Assembly (NCBI RefSeq): GCF_003234365.2
Contig: NZ_CP126260.1
Coordinates: 3,819,235 to 3,883,234 of the forward strand
Direction of reading: 5' to 3'
From: Curtobacterium sp. MCJR17_020
GTDB lineage: Bacteria > Actinomycetota > Actinomycetes > Actinomycetales > Microbacteriaceae
DNA length: 64,000 bases
Shown: positions 40,834 through 48,497 of the stretch, piece by piece
How the letters are laid out: the number at the start of each line of letters is the position of its first letter
Position numbering within the stretch: the stretch's first letter is position 1
Translations under genes and position numbers: made by a program
The notes under the pieces: model-generated
Database searches by the model: none
What the model was told of the DNA's origin: nothing
Seen by the model: the letters and a program-made list of their open reading frames with translations, nothing else

Positions 40834-41978
40834 TAACTGCTCCCGCTCGTCGTCGACTGAGGATAAGACTGCATGGGTTCGGACATCGTTGTTGGCACCC
40901 GGGACACCGCAATTGCGTAGAGCGCGGACGGCAGCCCGGAGCCGGCCAAGAAATCCTCATCTTCAACGCCCGCTTCGCCGAGCACTTCTCGAGCTCTGGG
41001 GAGCATCGAGGGCATCTCGAGTGAAGAGATCCGTCCTGGTTCGGCACGTCGCCAACCGTTTTGTGACATCCGGACGACAGCGTTGCGATACGCGACGTCG
41101 CCCATCACCCCGAGCGTGCGGGCACGGTAGAGGAGCGCCGCGAGGCTCACGCCCCAATGCTCCTTGACCTCAGCAAGCTGCGCCCATGCGCGCCCCGCAG
41201 TCGAGCTCGGCAACAAGGGAGCGATCTCTTCCGCGGGCATGAGGAACTCCGCCGCGAAGCGGTTGGCTTGCCCTTCAGCAACCTTCCCGCCAGGTTCGGC
41301 GTCGTGGTGCATGATCAGGTGGCCGAGCTCGTGGGCGACGTCGAAGCGTTGCCGGTAGTAGTCGTCCTTCACTGGGTTCAGGATGATGACCGGCCGTGTG
41401 GCGGTGTGTAGCGAGTACGCATCGATCGCTGCGACACCCGGCTCGCTGAACACCACCACGACACCAGCGCGTTCTGCAAGGCGCACGACATGCTGGATCG
41501 GTCCGGGTGCGACGCCGAAGAACTCACGGGCCGCCTTCGCGGCGTCCTCTGGGGTCATCGTTCGTTCATCCGGGTCCACAGGAAGGTCCGGCAGCAGAGC
41601 CTCCGGGAACTCGACGGCGTTCTCGAGCATCCCGGATACCTCCGCGACGAACCGTCCGTACGCCTCCGCCTCGTCCTGAGCGATCTGCGGAGTCGAGCGA
41701 AGCGAACGGAAGTGGGGCTTGTTGACCTTCGGGGGAGCGCCGCCACCGAAGAACTGGGGCTCAACGCGTAGCGCCAACGCTAGCTTTGCAACCGTTGCGC
41801 GGTTGGGCTGCTTCGCGCCGCTCTCCCACGACGTCACTGACGCCGGAGACATCTCGATCAGCGTCGCCAAGTGGGACTTCTTCAACCCTGCGAGCTGTCG
41901 AGCCATCGTGAGCCGCTCACCGTTGAAAAGCGACGATGCTGCCGACAGGGCCTGCGAGGGCCGCAGCGGACTATCCAT
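40833..41978 (-). CDS. XRE-HTH plus ImmA/IrrE metallopeptidase
   Basis: 381 residues from ATG 41978. An HTH domain (about 20-75, AGLKKSHLATLIEMSPASVT) is followed by an ImmA/IrrE domain with the zinc motif HELGH at 216-220 and FAAEFLMPAEEIAPLLP. Such fusions cleave or sense a partner repressor and often control mobile or defence genes. The ATG overlaps the stop of the preceding gene by 8 bases, and its own stop overlaps the helicase start, so it is the second gene of a coupled cassette. Confidence 0.87.
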   Translation of the reverse strand: MDSPLRPSQALSAASSLFNGERLTMARQLAGLKKSHLATLIEMSPASVTSWESGAKQPNRATVAKLALALRVEPQFFGGGAPPKVNKPHFRSLRSTPQIAQDEAEAYGRFVAEVSGMLENAVEFPEALLPDLPVDPDERTMTPEDAAKAAREFFGVAPGPIQHVVRLAERAGVVVVFSEPGVAAIDAYSLHTATRPVIILNPVKDDYYRQRFDVAHELGHLIMHHDAEPGGKVAEGQANRFAAEFLMPAEEIAPLLPSSTAGRAWAQLAEVKEHWGVSLAALLYRARTLGVMGDVAYRNAVVRMSQNGWRRAEPGRISSLEMPSMLPRAREVLGEAGVEDEDFLAGSGLPSALYAIAVSRVPTTMSEPMQSYPQSTTSGSS

Positions 41979-42777
41979 TTGTAGAACCGAGTCCCTCGTC
42001 AGCACGCGGGCGCTTGATGCGGACGGGAACGTCCTCGACATCGGTCGACGCGCCCCCCATGGGCTGCGCAGGAGGAGTGACCGTGCCAAAGCCGCCAACC
42101 GGCGTGCCGCCGGAAATGAGCTTCACGCACCAGTGCCAGCAACGCTCGCCCGAATTCGCCGGATTCTTACTCTGGCCGAGGTACAGCTCGTACTGCTTGG
42201 TCGTGGGGTTGAACGCGTGTGCAGCCACGAGAGTGACGCCGGCGAAGTCATCGTCATCGGGGATCCCGTCGATGGACTCGAGCCCGAAGTCCTCGTCGTC
42301 GAAGAGCGCGCCGTCGTCGACGAAGTGCTGCGACGCCACCTGGCGCTTGGCGTCGCTACGTTGCCCCCACTTGATGTCGTCGATGCCGCCGAACGTGAAT
42401 GACTGCAAGAGCACGCGGAAGCCGCCCACCGCCCAGCCGGGCGACCGTCGGTAGTTGCTGCGCGTCACCGCGTCGGCCGCGAGGACGGGCATCGACCGGA
42501 ACACCTGCGGTGGGACACCGCGCTCGAGGACGTCGCCACCCACGCCCTCAACCTCGTCCCCAAGGCTGAACCTTCCGTTGGAAGTCGCGCGGTCGAGGTG
42601 GTCCTGGAGGTGCTTGTAGTTAAGGGTGCCGACGACCGCCTGGTCGTGGCCAGCGTCCTCGTCGAAAATCTGATCTGTCGCCGCGAACGCTGCGGGAGCC
42701 GCCCACCTCAGGACATCGAGCAAGCCAGCCTCACCGAGGCTCTTGATGGCATCGTCTTCTGCACTCACGATGCCCAT
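41971..42777 (-). CDS. Unknown protein, first gene of the cassette
   Basis: 268 residues from ATG 42777; a TTG at 42789 is an alternative. It is acidic and soluble. The middle reads SPGWAVGGFRVLLQSFTFGG, then a very acidic DDEDFGLESIDGIPDDDDFA, and near the end YELYLGQSKNPANSGERCWH. The AAHAFNPTTKQYELYLGQSK segment could be a beta-hairpin core. No family was recognised. Being coupled to XRE-ImmA, it may be the partner or antitoxin-like component. Confidence 0.62.
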   Translation of the reverse strand: MGIVSAEDDAIKSLGEAGLLDVLRWAAPAAFAATDQIFDEDAGHDQAVVGTLNYKHLQDHLDRATSNGRFSLGDEVEGVGGDVLERGVPPQVFRSMPVLAADAVTRSNYRRSPGWAVGGFRVLLQSFTFGGIDDIKWGQRSDAKRQVASQHFVDDGALFDDEDFGLESIDGIPDDDDFAGVTLVAAHAFNPTTKQYELYLGQSKNPANSGERCWHWCVKLISGGTPVGGFGTVTPPAQPMGGASTDVEDVPVRIKRPRADEGLGSTNG

Positions 42778-43133
42778 ACTACACCCCAAAGCAGTAATAA
42801 GCGTCCAGATTTTTACTCCTAGCGCTCAATCCGCGGAAAGTCGAGCCTCGGCGGCGTCGCGCCCGGTCGGGTGGCGGAGCTGTCGCACTCTGGCGAAGTT
42901 CCGAAGCAAAGCGAGGACCGCACCAATCTGCTCAGGACTTGCGCTCAGCTCGTTGGGCGCCCATCGCAAGGGAGAGACCAGAAGCTCGCCCCCGCTGCGC
43001 TCTCGCCGTCTTCTCGCACGGCGGGATCGGTCGCGTCCGTCCGGCGGAGCGGCGACAACTTGGTTGCAATCGCGACAAGTTGGCCTTCAAAACGACAACT
43101 TGCCTCTCAATCCACAGAGCGCTGAGGATCGCC
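42778..43133. other. Gap between cassette and dnaB with a possible gene remnant
   Basis: 356 bases. On the minus strand a frame from TTG 42969 to TGA 42826 encodes 47 residues (RWAPNELSASPEQIGAVLAL then LRNFARVRQLRHPTGRDAAE) with convincing protein character, possibly the C-terminus of a lost gene or a small protein. The part nearest dnaB carries three repeats with a 20-bp period (43053-43103). Confidence 0.4.
43053..43103. repeat. Three CGACAA(C/G)TTG repeats with exact 20-bp period
   Basis: CGACAACTTGG at 43053, CGACAAGTTGG at 43073 and CGACAACTTGC at 43093: unit starts are exactly 20 bp apart, about two helical turns. Spacers are unrelated. The array ends 30 bases from the dnaB stop. It could be an array of binding sites. 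It is too short and its spacers too small for CRISPR. Confidence 0.65.
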
Positions 43134-44498
43134 CTACTGCGGCATGTCCACGAACCGCGAGAACATCCCGTGGAACGCCACGGTGATGGTGTCCGTCGGC
43201 CCGTTCCGGTGCTTGGCGACGATGAGGTCGGCCTCACCCTGCCGCGGGTTGTCCTTCTCGTACGCCGACTCGCGGTGCAGCAGGATGACCATGTCGGCGT
43301 CCTGCTCGATCGACCCGGACTCACGCAGGTCGGAGATCGCCGGCTTCTTGTCGGCACGCTGCTCGGGACCACGGTTCAGCTGGGACAGCGCGATGACGGG
43401 GACCTGGAGTTCCTTCGCCATCAGCTTGAGTGCACGCGAGAACTCGGAGACCTCTTGCTGGCGGCTCTCGACCTTCTTGCCCGAGGTCATCAGCTGCAGG
43501 TAGTCGATGACGACGAGCTTGAGGTTGTGCTGCTGCTTGAGTCGACGGCACTTGGCGCGGATCTCGACCAGGGTCATGTTGGGGGAGTCGTCGATGAAGA
43601 ACGGGGCATCGTTGATGCGACCGCGGGTCTGCGCGATGGTGGTCCAGTCGCGGGAGTCCACGGTGCCCTTGCGCATGTTCTGCAGGGGCACGCTGGTCTC
43701 GGCGGAGAGCAGACGCATGGCGATCTCGGCGCGACCCATCTCGAGCGAGAAGAAGGCGGCGGTCTGGTCGTGCTTGATCGCGGCGGCGCGGCACAGGTCG
43801 AGCGCAAGGGTGGACTTACCGAGGGCGGGTCGAGCGGCGACGATGATCAGCTGCCCGGGGTGGAAGCCGTTCGTCAGGCCGTCGAGCTGCGCAAACCCGG
43901 TCGGCACGCCGGTCATCTGGCCGTCGCGGCCCTTGGCGGCCTCGATCTCGTCGAGCGCGGCGGAGATGGCGTCGGTCAGGGGGACGTAGTCCTCGGTCTG
44001 CACCCCGCCGGCGACGTTGTAGACCTCGGCCTGGGCGCTGTTGACGAGGTCGGTGACCTCACCCTCGGACGCGTAACCCATCTGCACGATGCGGGTACCG
44101 GCGTCGACGAGGCGACGGAGCACGGCCTTCTCGGCGACGATGCCGGCGTAGTACCCCGCGTTGGCTGCCGTCGGCACCATGCTCGTCACGCTGTGCAGGT
44201 ACTCGGCGCCACCACCGCGGGACAGTAGACCGGTCTTGGTCAGCTCGTCGGTGACCGCGATGACGTCGGTGGGCTCGCCGTGCGAGTAGAGCGAGAGGAT
44301 CGCGTCGAAGATGACCTCGTGCTTGGGGACGTAGAAGTCCACGCCACGAGCGGTCTCGATGACGTCGGCGACGGCGTCCTTCGACAGGAGCATGCCGCCG
44401 ATGGTCGACTGCTCGGCCAGCAGGTCGTGCGGCGGGGTGCGTTCCATGCCGCGCTCCGCGTACTCCTGCGGTGCGGGCTCAAGATGCGCGATCGACAC
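43134..44498 (-). CDS. dnaB: Replicative DNA helicase DnaB
   Basis: 454 residues from GTG 44498 with GGAGAG upstream. The N-terminal domain (about 20-125, TPPHDLLAEQSTIGGMLLSK) and RecA-like C-terminal domain are both complete. Walker A is ARPALGKST at 222-230, and KLVVIDYLQLM is Walker B. No intein interrupts it. It is a core gene at the right border of the accessory island. Confidence 0.97.
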   Translation of the reverse strand: MSIAHLEPAPQEYAERGMERTPPHDLLAEQSTIGGMLLSKDAVADVIETARGVDFYVPKHEVIFDAILSLYSHGEPTDVIAVTDELTKTGLLSRGGGAEYLHSVTSMVPTAANAGYYAGIVAEKAVLRRLVDAGTRIVQMGYASEGEVTDLVNSAQAEVYNVAGGVQTEDYVPLTDAISAALDEIEAAKGRDGQMTGVPTGFAQLDGLTNGFHPGQLIIVAARPALGKSTLALDLCRAAAIKHDQTAAFFSLEMGRAEIAMRLLSAETSVPLQNMRKGTVDSRDWTTIAQTRGRINDAPFFIDDSPNMTLVEIRAKCRRLKQQHNLKLVVIDYLQLMTSGKKVESRQQEVSEFSRALKLMAKELQVPVIALSQLNRGPEQRADKKPAISDLRESGSIEQDADMVILLHRESAYEKDNPRQGEADLIVAKHRNGPTDTITVAFHGMFSRFVDMPQ

Positions 44499-44999
44499 AC
44501 TCTCTCCTCTGTTGAACGACGCAGGGCTGGACACGGTGGTCCGACACCTGCAACGACTTTCTACCCCCAGCGACCGACATCCCCGAGTCGCTGGGCCAAG
44601 CTACGGCCGCAGAGTTATCCCCAACAAACGGCCCTGTGGATAACTCTGTGGAGGGATTGCGGAACACGCCGGAATGCTGTGTGGACAACTGTGGACGAGC
44701 CTGTGGAAACATGGCTATGGGAACACACTTTCGACCGTTTGACCAGGGGTTTTCATGTTCACACGGTGTGTGGAAAAGTGGGGTTCAAGTACGTCTTGAA
44801 GGTTCCGATTTGACACGTTTCTGCTGTGTAAAACGACTTGACAAGCACCCCTCCTGTGGGAAGTGTTCTCGGGCCGTTCCCAGCAAGCCGAACCGTGCCT
44901 GAGAGGTAACCAGCCAGCCAAGCCGAGCCGAGCCCGCCAACGCAACGACGGGCGGGCCTCCCGGAGGAGACCCGCCCGTCGTGGAGCGGAACGTCAGTG
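44499..44999. other. dnaB-rplI gap with DnaA-box-like cluster
   Basis: 501 bases without a gene. DnaA-box-like 9-mers: TTATCCCCA (44615-44623), TGTGGATAA (44635-44643, perfect), TGTGGACAA (44680-44688), TGTGGACGA (44690-44698), TGTGGAAAC (44702-44710), TGTGGAAAA (44769-44777). It also holds the rplI terminator at its right end. The dnaB promoter must lie here. Confidence 0.65.
44945..44982 (-). terminator. Terminator of the rplI operon
   Basis: Perfect 12-bp arms ACGACGGGCGGG / CCCGCCCGTCGT with a nested CCTCC/GGAGG in the loop, 18 bases past the rplI stop. Confidence 0.75.
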
Positions 45000-45452
45000 C
45001 TACTTGGCAGCGACGACCTTGAGCGAGATCACGGCAGTGATGTCCTCGCGCAGACGCACGGTGGCCTCGTGGTCACCGACCGTCTTGATGGTCGCGGGGA
45101 CCTCGACCTTGCGCTTGTCGAGCGAGCCGACGCCCTGCGCCTGGACGGCGTCAGCGACGTCGCCCGGACGGACGGAGCCGAACAGACGACCGTCCTTGCC
45201 GGCCTTGACCGCCAGGGAGATGGTCGCGTTCTCGAGCTTCATCTTGAGGTCCTGTGCCTCTTCGATGGTGGCGAGCTCACGCGCGGTGCGCGCGGCACGG
45301 ATCGACTCGACCTGCTTCTCGCCGCCCTTGGACCACGCGACAGCGAAGCCCTGGGGGATGAGGTAGTTGCGGGCGTAGCCGTTCTTGACGTCGACGACGT
45401 CACCAGCGGAACCGAGGCCGGAGACCTCGTGGGTGAGGATGAGCTTCGACAT
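45000..45452 (-). CDS. rplI: 50S ribosomal protein L9
   Basis: 150 residues. MSKLILTHEVSGLGSAGDVV and DVKNGYARNYLIPQGFAV are the L9 signature, followed by the long connecting helix and the C-terminal rRNA-binding domain (GRLFGSVRPGDVADAV). It binds 23S rRNA near the L1 stalk. It is the last gene of the rpsF-ssb-rpsR-rplI operon with a hairpin terminator behind it. Confidence 0.97.
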   Translation of the reverse strand: MSKLILTHEVSGLGSAGDVVDVKNGYARNYLIPQGFAVAWSKGGEKQVESIRAARTARELATIEEAQDLKMKLENATISLAVKAGKDGRLFGSVRPGDVADAVQAQGVGSLDKRKVEVPATIKTVGDHEATVRLREDITAVISLKVVAAK

Positions 45453-45466
45453 GTGTCGACCTCCGA

Positions 45467-45724
45467 TCAGCGGCCGGAGCCGGCGTAGGGGAGGAGCGCC
45501 ATCTCACGGGCGTTCTTCACGGCACGGGCGATGAGGCGCTGCTCCTGGACGGAGACGCCGGTGATGCGACGGGCGCGGATCTTTCCACGCTCCGAGATGA
45601 ACTTGCGAAGGGTCGCAACGTCCTTGTAGTCGATGACGCCGACCTTGATCGACTTCGCGGGAGCGGCGTTCTTGCCGCCCTTGCCGCGAGGCTTCCGGCG
45701 GTCGCCGGTGCTCTTTCCAGCCAT
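45467..45724 (-). CDS. rpsR: 30S ribosomal protein S18
   Basis: 85 residues. DYKDVATLRKFISERGKIRA and RRITGVSVQEQRLIARAVKN are diagnostic. It binds as a heterodimer with S6 on the 30S platform, whose gene is in the same operon. There are 14 bases to rplI. The start is at 45724. Confidence 0.97.
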   Translation of the reverse strand: MAGKSTGDRRKPRGKGGKNAAPAKSIKVGVIDYKDVATLRKFISERGKIRARRITGVSVQEQRLIARAVKNAREMALLPYAGSGR

Positions 45725-45774
45725 AGTGATTTGTCCTTAGAAGAAAAGTTGTGTGTCCGTCGGAACCGAGAGGA

Positions 45775-46368
45775 TCAGAACGGGGTCTCGTCGTCGAAGT
45801 TGCCGCCGGGGGTGCTCCACACGTCGTTCGACTGTGCGTTGCCGCCGCCCTGCTGGCCACCCTGCGGGGACCACGGCTCGTCGGACTGGCCGCCAGCGGA
45901 GGCGTTGCCGCCACCGTTGTTGTTCCAGCCGCCGTTGCCGCCGCCCTGCTGACCGCCGCCGCCGCTGTTGCCGCCGCCGACCTGGCCACGACCGCCGCCG
46001 CCACCCGCTGCGCGGGTGATCTGTGCGGTCGCGTACCGGAGCGACGGGCCGATCTCGTCGACCTCGAGCTCGATGCTCGTGCGCTGCTGACCCTCACGGT
46101 CCTGGTAGGAACGCTGACGCAGACGACCCTGCGCGATGACGCGCGAGCCCTTCGTCAGCGACCCCGCCACGTGCTCGGCGAACTCCCGCCACACACTCGC
46201 GCGGAGGAACAGCGCGTCGCCGTCCTTCCACTCGTTCGCCTGACGGTCGAACGTGCGAGGCGTGGAGGCGATGGTGAAGTTCGCCACTGCGAGCCCGTTC
46301 TGCGTGTAGCGCAGCTCGGGGTCCGCGGTGAGGTTGCCCACCACCGTGATGACGGTTTCGCCGGCCAC
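45775..46368 (-). CDS. ssb: Single-stranded DNA-binding protein
   Basis: 197 residues. The OB-fold (about 1-112, TVITVVGNLTADPELRYTQN) is followed by a Gly/Asn/Gln-rich flexible linker and the acidic tip DDETPF that docks partner proteins. The position between rpsF and rpsR is the usual one in bacteria. It is 3 bases from the rpsF stop, so translation is probably coupled. Confidence 0.97.
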   Translation of the reverse strand: MAGETVITVVGNLTADPELRYTQNGLAVANFTIASTPRTFDRQANEWKDGDALFLRASVWREFAEHVAGSLTKGSRVIAQGRLRQRSYQDREGQQRTSIELEVDEIGPSLRYATAQITRAAGGGGGRGQVGGGNSGGGGQQGGGNGGWNNNGGGNASAGGQSDEPWSPQGGQQGGGNAQSNDVWSTPGGNFDDETPF

Positions 46369-46371
46369 GGG

Positions 46372-46755
46372 TTACTCGGCGCTCGCGGTCGCGGTTGCGG
46401 ACGCGTTGGCGGCCTTGCGGGCCGCACGTGCCTCGTCGCGCTGCTTCTGGGCGGCGACCTGCGCGATGCCCTCTTCGGCGCGGAGGACCTTCGTGCGGAG
46501 CACGGCCTCGGAGAGACCGAGCTGACGGTCGAGCTCCTTGGCGGCCTCGGGCGAGGACGTGAAGTCGACGACGGCGTAGATGCCCTCGGACTTCTTGGCG
46601 ATCTCGTAAGCGAGCCGGCGACGGCCCCAGACGTCCACGTTGTCGACGGTGCCACCGTCGTTGCGGATGACAGCGAGGAACTTGTCCAGGCTGGGAGCGA
46701 CGGTGCGCTCATCGATCTCGGGGTCGAGGATCGCCATCAGTTCGTACTGGTGCAT
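46372..46755 (-). CDS. rpsF: 30S ribosomal protein S6
   Basis: 127 residues from ATG 46755. MHQYELMAILDPEIDERTVA, VDVWGRRRLAYEIAKKSEGI and an Ala-rich C-terminal tail. It is the first gene of the operon. A leader hairpin at 46784-46804 may relate to S6:S18 autoregulation known in other bacteria. Confidence 0.96.
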   Translation of the reverse strand: MHQYELMAILDPEIDERTVAPSLDKFLAVIRNDGGTVDNVDVWGRRRLAYEIAKKSEGIYAVVDFTSSPEAAKELDRQLGLSEAVLRTKVLRAEEGIAQVAAQKQRDEARAARKAANASATATASAE

Positions 46756-46783
46756 GCGGAACCCACCTCCTCTGGTCTCAGCG

Positions 46784-46804
46784 GCCCCGGGCAGTTCCCG
46801 GGGC
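46784..46804 (-). promoter_or_regulatory. rpsF leader hairpin
   Basis: 8-bp arms GCCCCGGG / CCCGGGGC with a 5-base loop, 29 bases before the rpsF start. The position fits the S6:S18 autoregulatory leader, but the conserved bulge of that motif was not verified. Confidence 0.4.
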
Positions 46805-46947
46805 AGGAGGGTTGATGCATGTGCCACGGCACGCAGACACGCGCCGGGCAACCTGCACAGACTACCCGACGGCCTGGAGGCGCGCCACCGGTCTGTGCAG
46901 AACCGTCGCGTCCGTCAGGCGGTGGCGTCCAGTGCGCCGGCGTCGCG

Positions 46948-48387
46948 TCAGGAGCTGGTCGCGTCCCGCGCGGCCCACCAGTCGCGCAGGCGCGCCTCAG
47001 CAGCGTCGGCGCCGAGCGGCCCGTCGTCCATCCGGGCCTCGAGCAGGAACCGGTAGGCCTCGCCCACGGCACGCCCCGGCGGGATGTCGAGGATCCGCAT
47101 GATGTCGTCGCCGGTCAGGTCGGGCCGGATCGAGTCCAGCTCCTCTTGGTCGGCCAGGACGCGGATCCGCTCCTCGAGGTCGTCGTACGCGAACGCCAGG
47201 CGGTCGGCCTTCCGACGGTTCCGGGTGGTGACGTCCGAGCGGGTCAGCTCGTGCAGCCGTTCGAGCTGCGGGCCGGCGTCGCGGACGTAGCGGCGGACGG
47301 CCGAGTCGGTCCAGGCACCCTCGGTGTACCCGAAGAACCGCAGGTGCAGCTCGATCAGGCGGGACACCGCGGCGATCGTGTCGTTGTCGAAGCGCAGGAC
47401 CCGGAGCCGCTTCTTCGCGAGCTTCGAGCCGACCAGGTCGTGGTGGTGGAAGCTGACGGCGCCGCCGGGCTCGAGCTTGCGCGTGGCCGGCTTGCCGATG
47501 TCGTGCAGCAGTGCGGCGAGCCGCAGCACGGTGTCCGGGGGGTCGCCCGCGTGCCGCTCGGCCTCGTACCCGATGGCCTGCTCGAGCACGGTCAGGGAGT
47601 GCTCGTAGACGTCCTTGTGGTGGTGGTGCTCGTCGATCTCGAGCCGCATCTCGGGCAGCTCGGGCAGGAACCGCTCGGCGAGGCCGGTGTCCACGAGCAG
47701 CCGGATGCCGGGCACCGGGTCGCTCGTGTTCAGGAGCTTGACGAGTTCGTCGCGCACCCGCTCGGCGGACACGATGTCGATGGAGTCGACGAGGTCCTGC
47801 ATGGCGGCACGGACGTCGTCGTCGACGGTGAACCCGAGCTGCGACGTGAACCGCGTTGCCCGCATCATCCGGAGCGGGTCGTCGCGGAACGACACCACGG
47901 CGGCCTGCGGGGTGCGGAGTCGTGCGGCAAGCAGGTCCTCGACGCCGCCGTGCACGTCGACGAGCTCGCGCGCCGGCAGCCGGAGCGCCATCGCGTTGAC
48001 GGTGAAGTCGCGGCGGAGCAGGTCGTCCTCGATGGTGTCGCCGAACGCGACCTCGGGCTTGCGGGTCTCGCCGTCGTACACGTCGCTGCGGTACGTCGTG
48101 ATCTCGACCTGCTCGCCGCCGACCCGCGCGGCGATGGTGCCGAACTGGCGGCCGACGTCCCACGTGGCGCTCGCGATCGGTTCGACGATGCGCAGGATGT
48201 CGTCCGGACGAGCGCTCGTCGTGAAGTCGAGGTCGGTGACGGGGCGACCGAGGAAGGCGTCCCGCACGGGTCCGCCGACCAGGGCCAGCTCGTGTCCGGC
48301 GTCGGCGAAGGCCCGAGCGAGGAGGTCGACGGGCTCGGTGGTGGCGAGTGCGTCGAGTCGTTCGACGGCCTGGGCAACGGACTGCAT
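46948..48387 (-). CDS. cca: CCA tRNA nucleotidyltransferase
   Basis: 479 residues if started at ATG 48387, which has GGGAGG at a proper distance; an ATG at 48399 is too close to that site. The class II nucleotidyltransferase motif LVGGPVRDAFLGRPVTDLDF and RRDFTVNAMALRL are clear. A C-terminal HD domain (LLHDIGKPATRKLEPGGAVS then FHHHDLVG) is the actinobacterial form. It adds or repairs the CCA end of tRNAs. Confidence 0.95.
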   Translation of the reverse strand: MQSVAQAVERLDALATTEPVDLLARAFADAGHELALVGGPVRDAFLGRPVTDLDFTTSARPDDILRIVEPIASATWDVGRQFGTIAARVGGEQVEITTYRSDVYDGETRKPEVAFGDTIEDDLLRRDFTVNAMALRLPARELVDVHGGVEDLLAARLRTPQAAVVSFRDDPLRMMRATRFTSQLGFTVDDDVRAAMQDLVDSIDIVSAERVRDELVKLLNTSDPVPGIRLLVDTGLAERFLPELPEMRLEIDEHHHHKDVYEHSLTVLEQAIGYEAERHAGDPPDTVLRLAALLHDIGKPATRKLEPGGAVSFHHHDLVGSKLAKKRLRVLRFDNDTIAAVSRLIELHLRFFGYTEGAWTDSAVRRYVRDAGPQLERLHELTRSDVTTRNRRKADRLAFAYDDLEERIRVLADQEELDSIRPDLTGDDIMRILDIPPGRAVGEAYRFLLEARMDDGPLGADAAEARLRDWWAARDATSS

Positions 48388-48497
48388 GACGGTGCTCATC
48401 CTCCCAGATCGAGGCCCCGAGTTCTCCACAACCCCGCGCGCACGGGACCTGTTCATGGTCACGCCTCATACACTCGTGCTCGGCCCGAACCGACCCC

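Noticed and set aside
43053..43103. Short regular repeats as a CRISPR array
   Set aside because: Unit of ~11 bp with 9-bp gaps and only three copies; no cas genes.
44810..44840. Two TTGACA hexamers as plus-strand promoters
   Set aside because: No matching -10 and no plus-strand gene until 48.5 kb; probably chance in an AT-richer gap.
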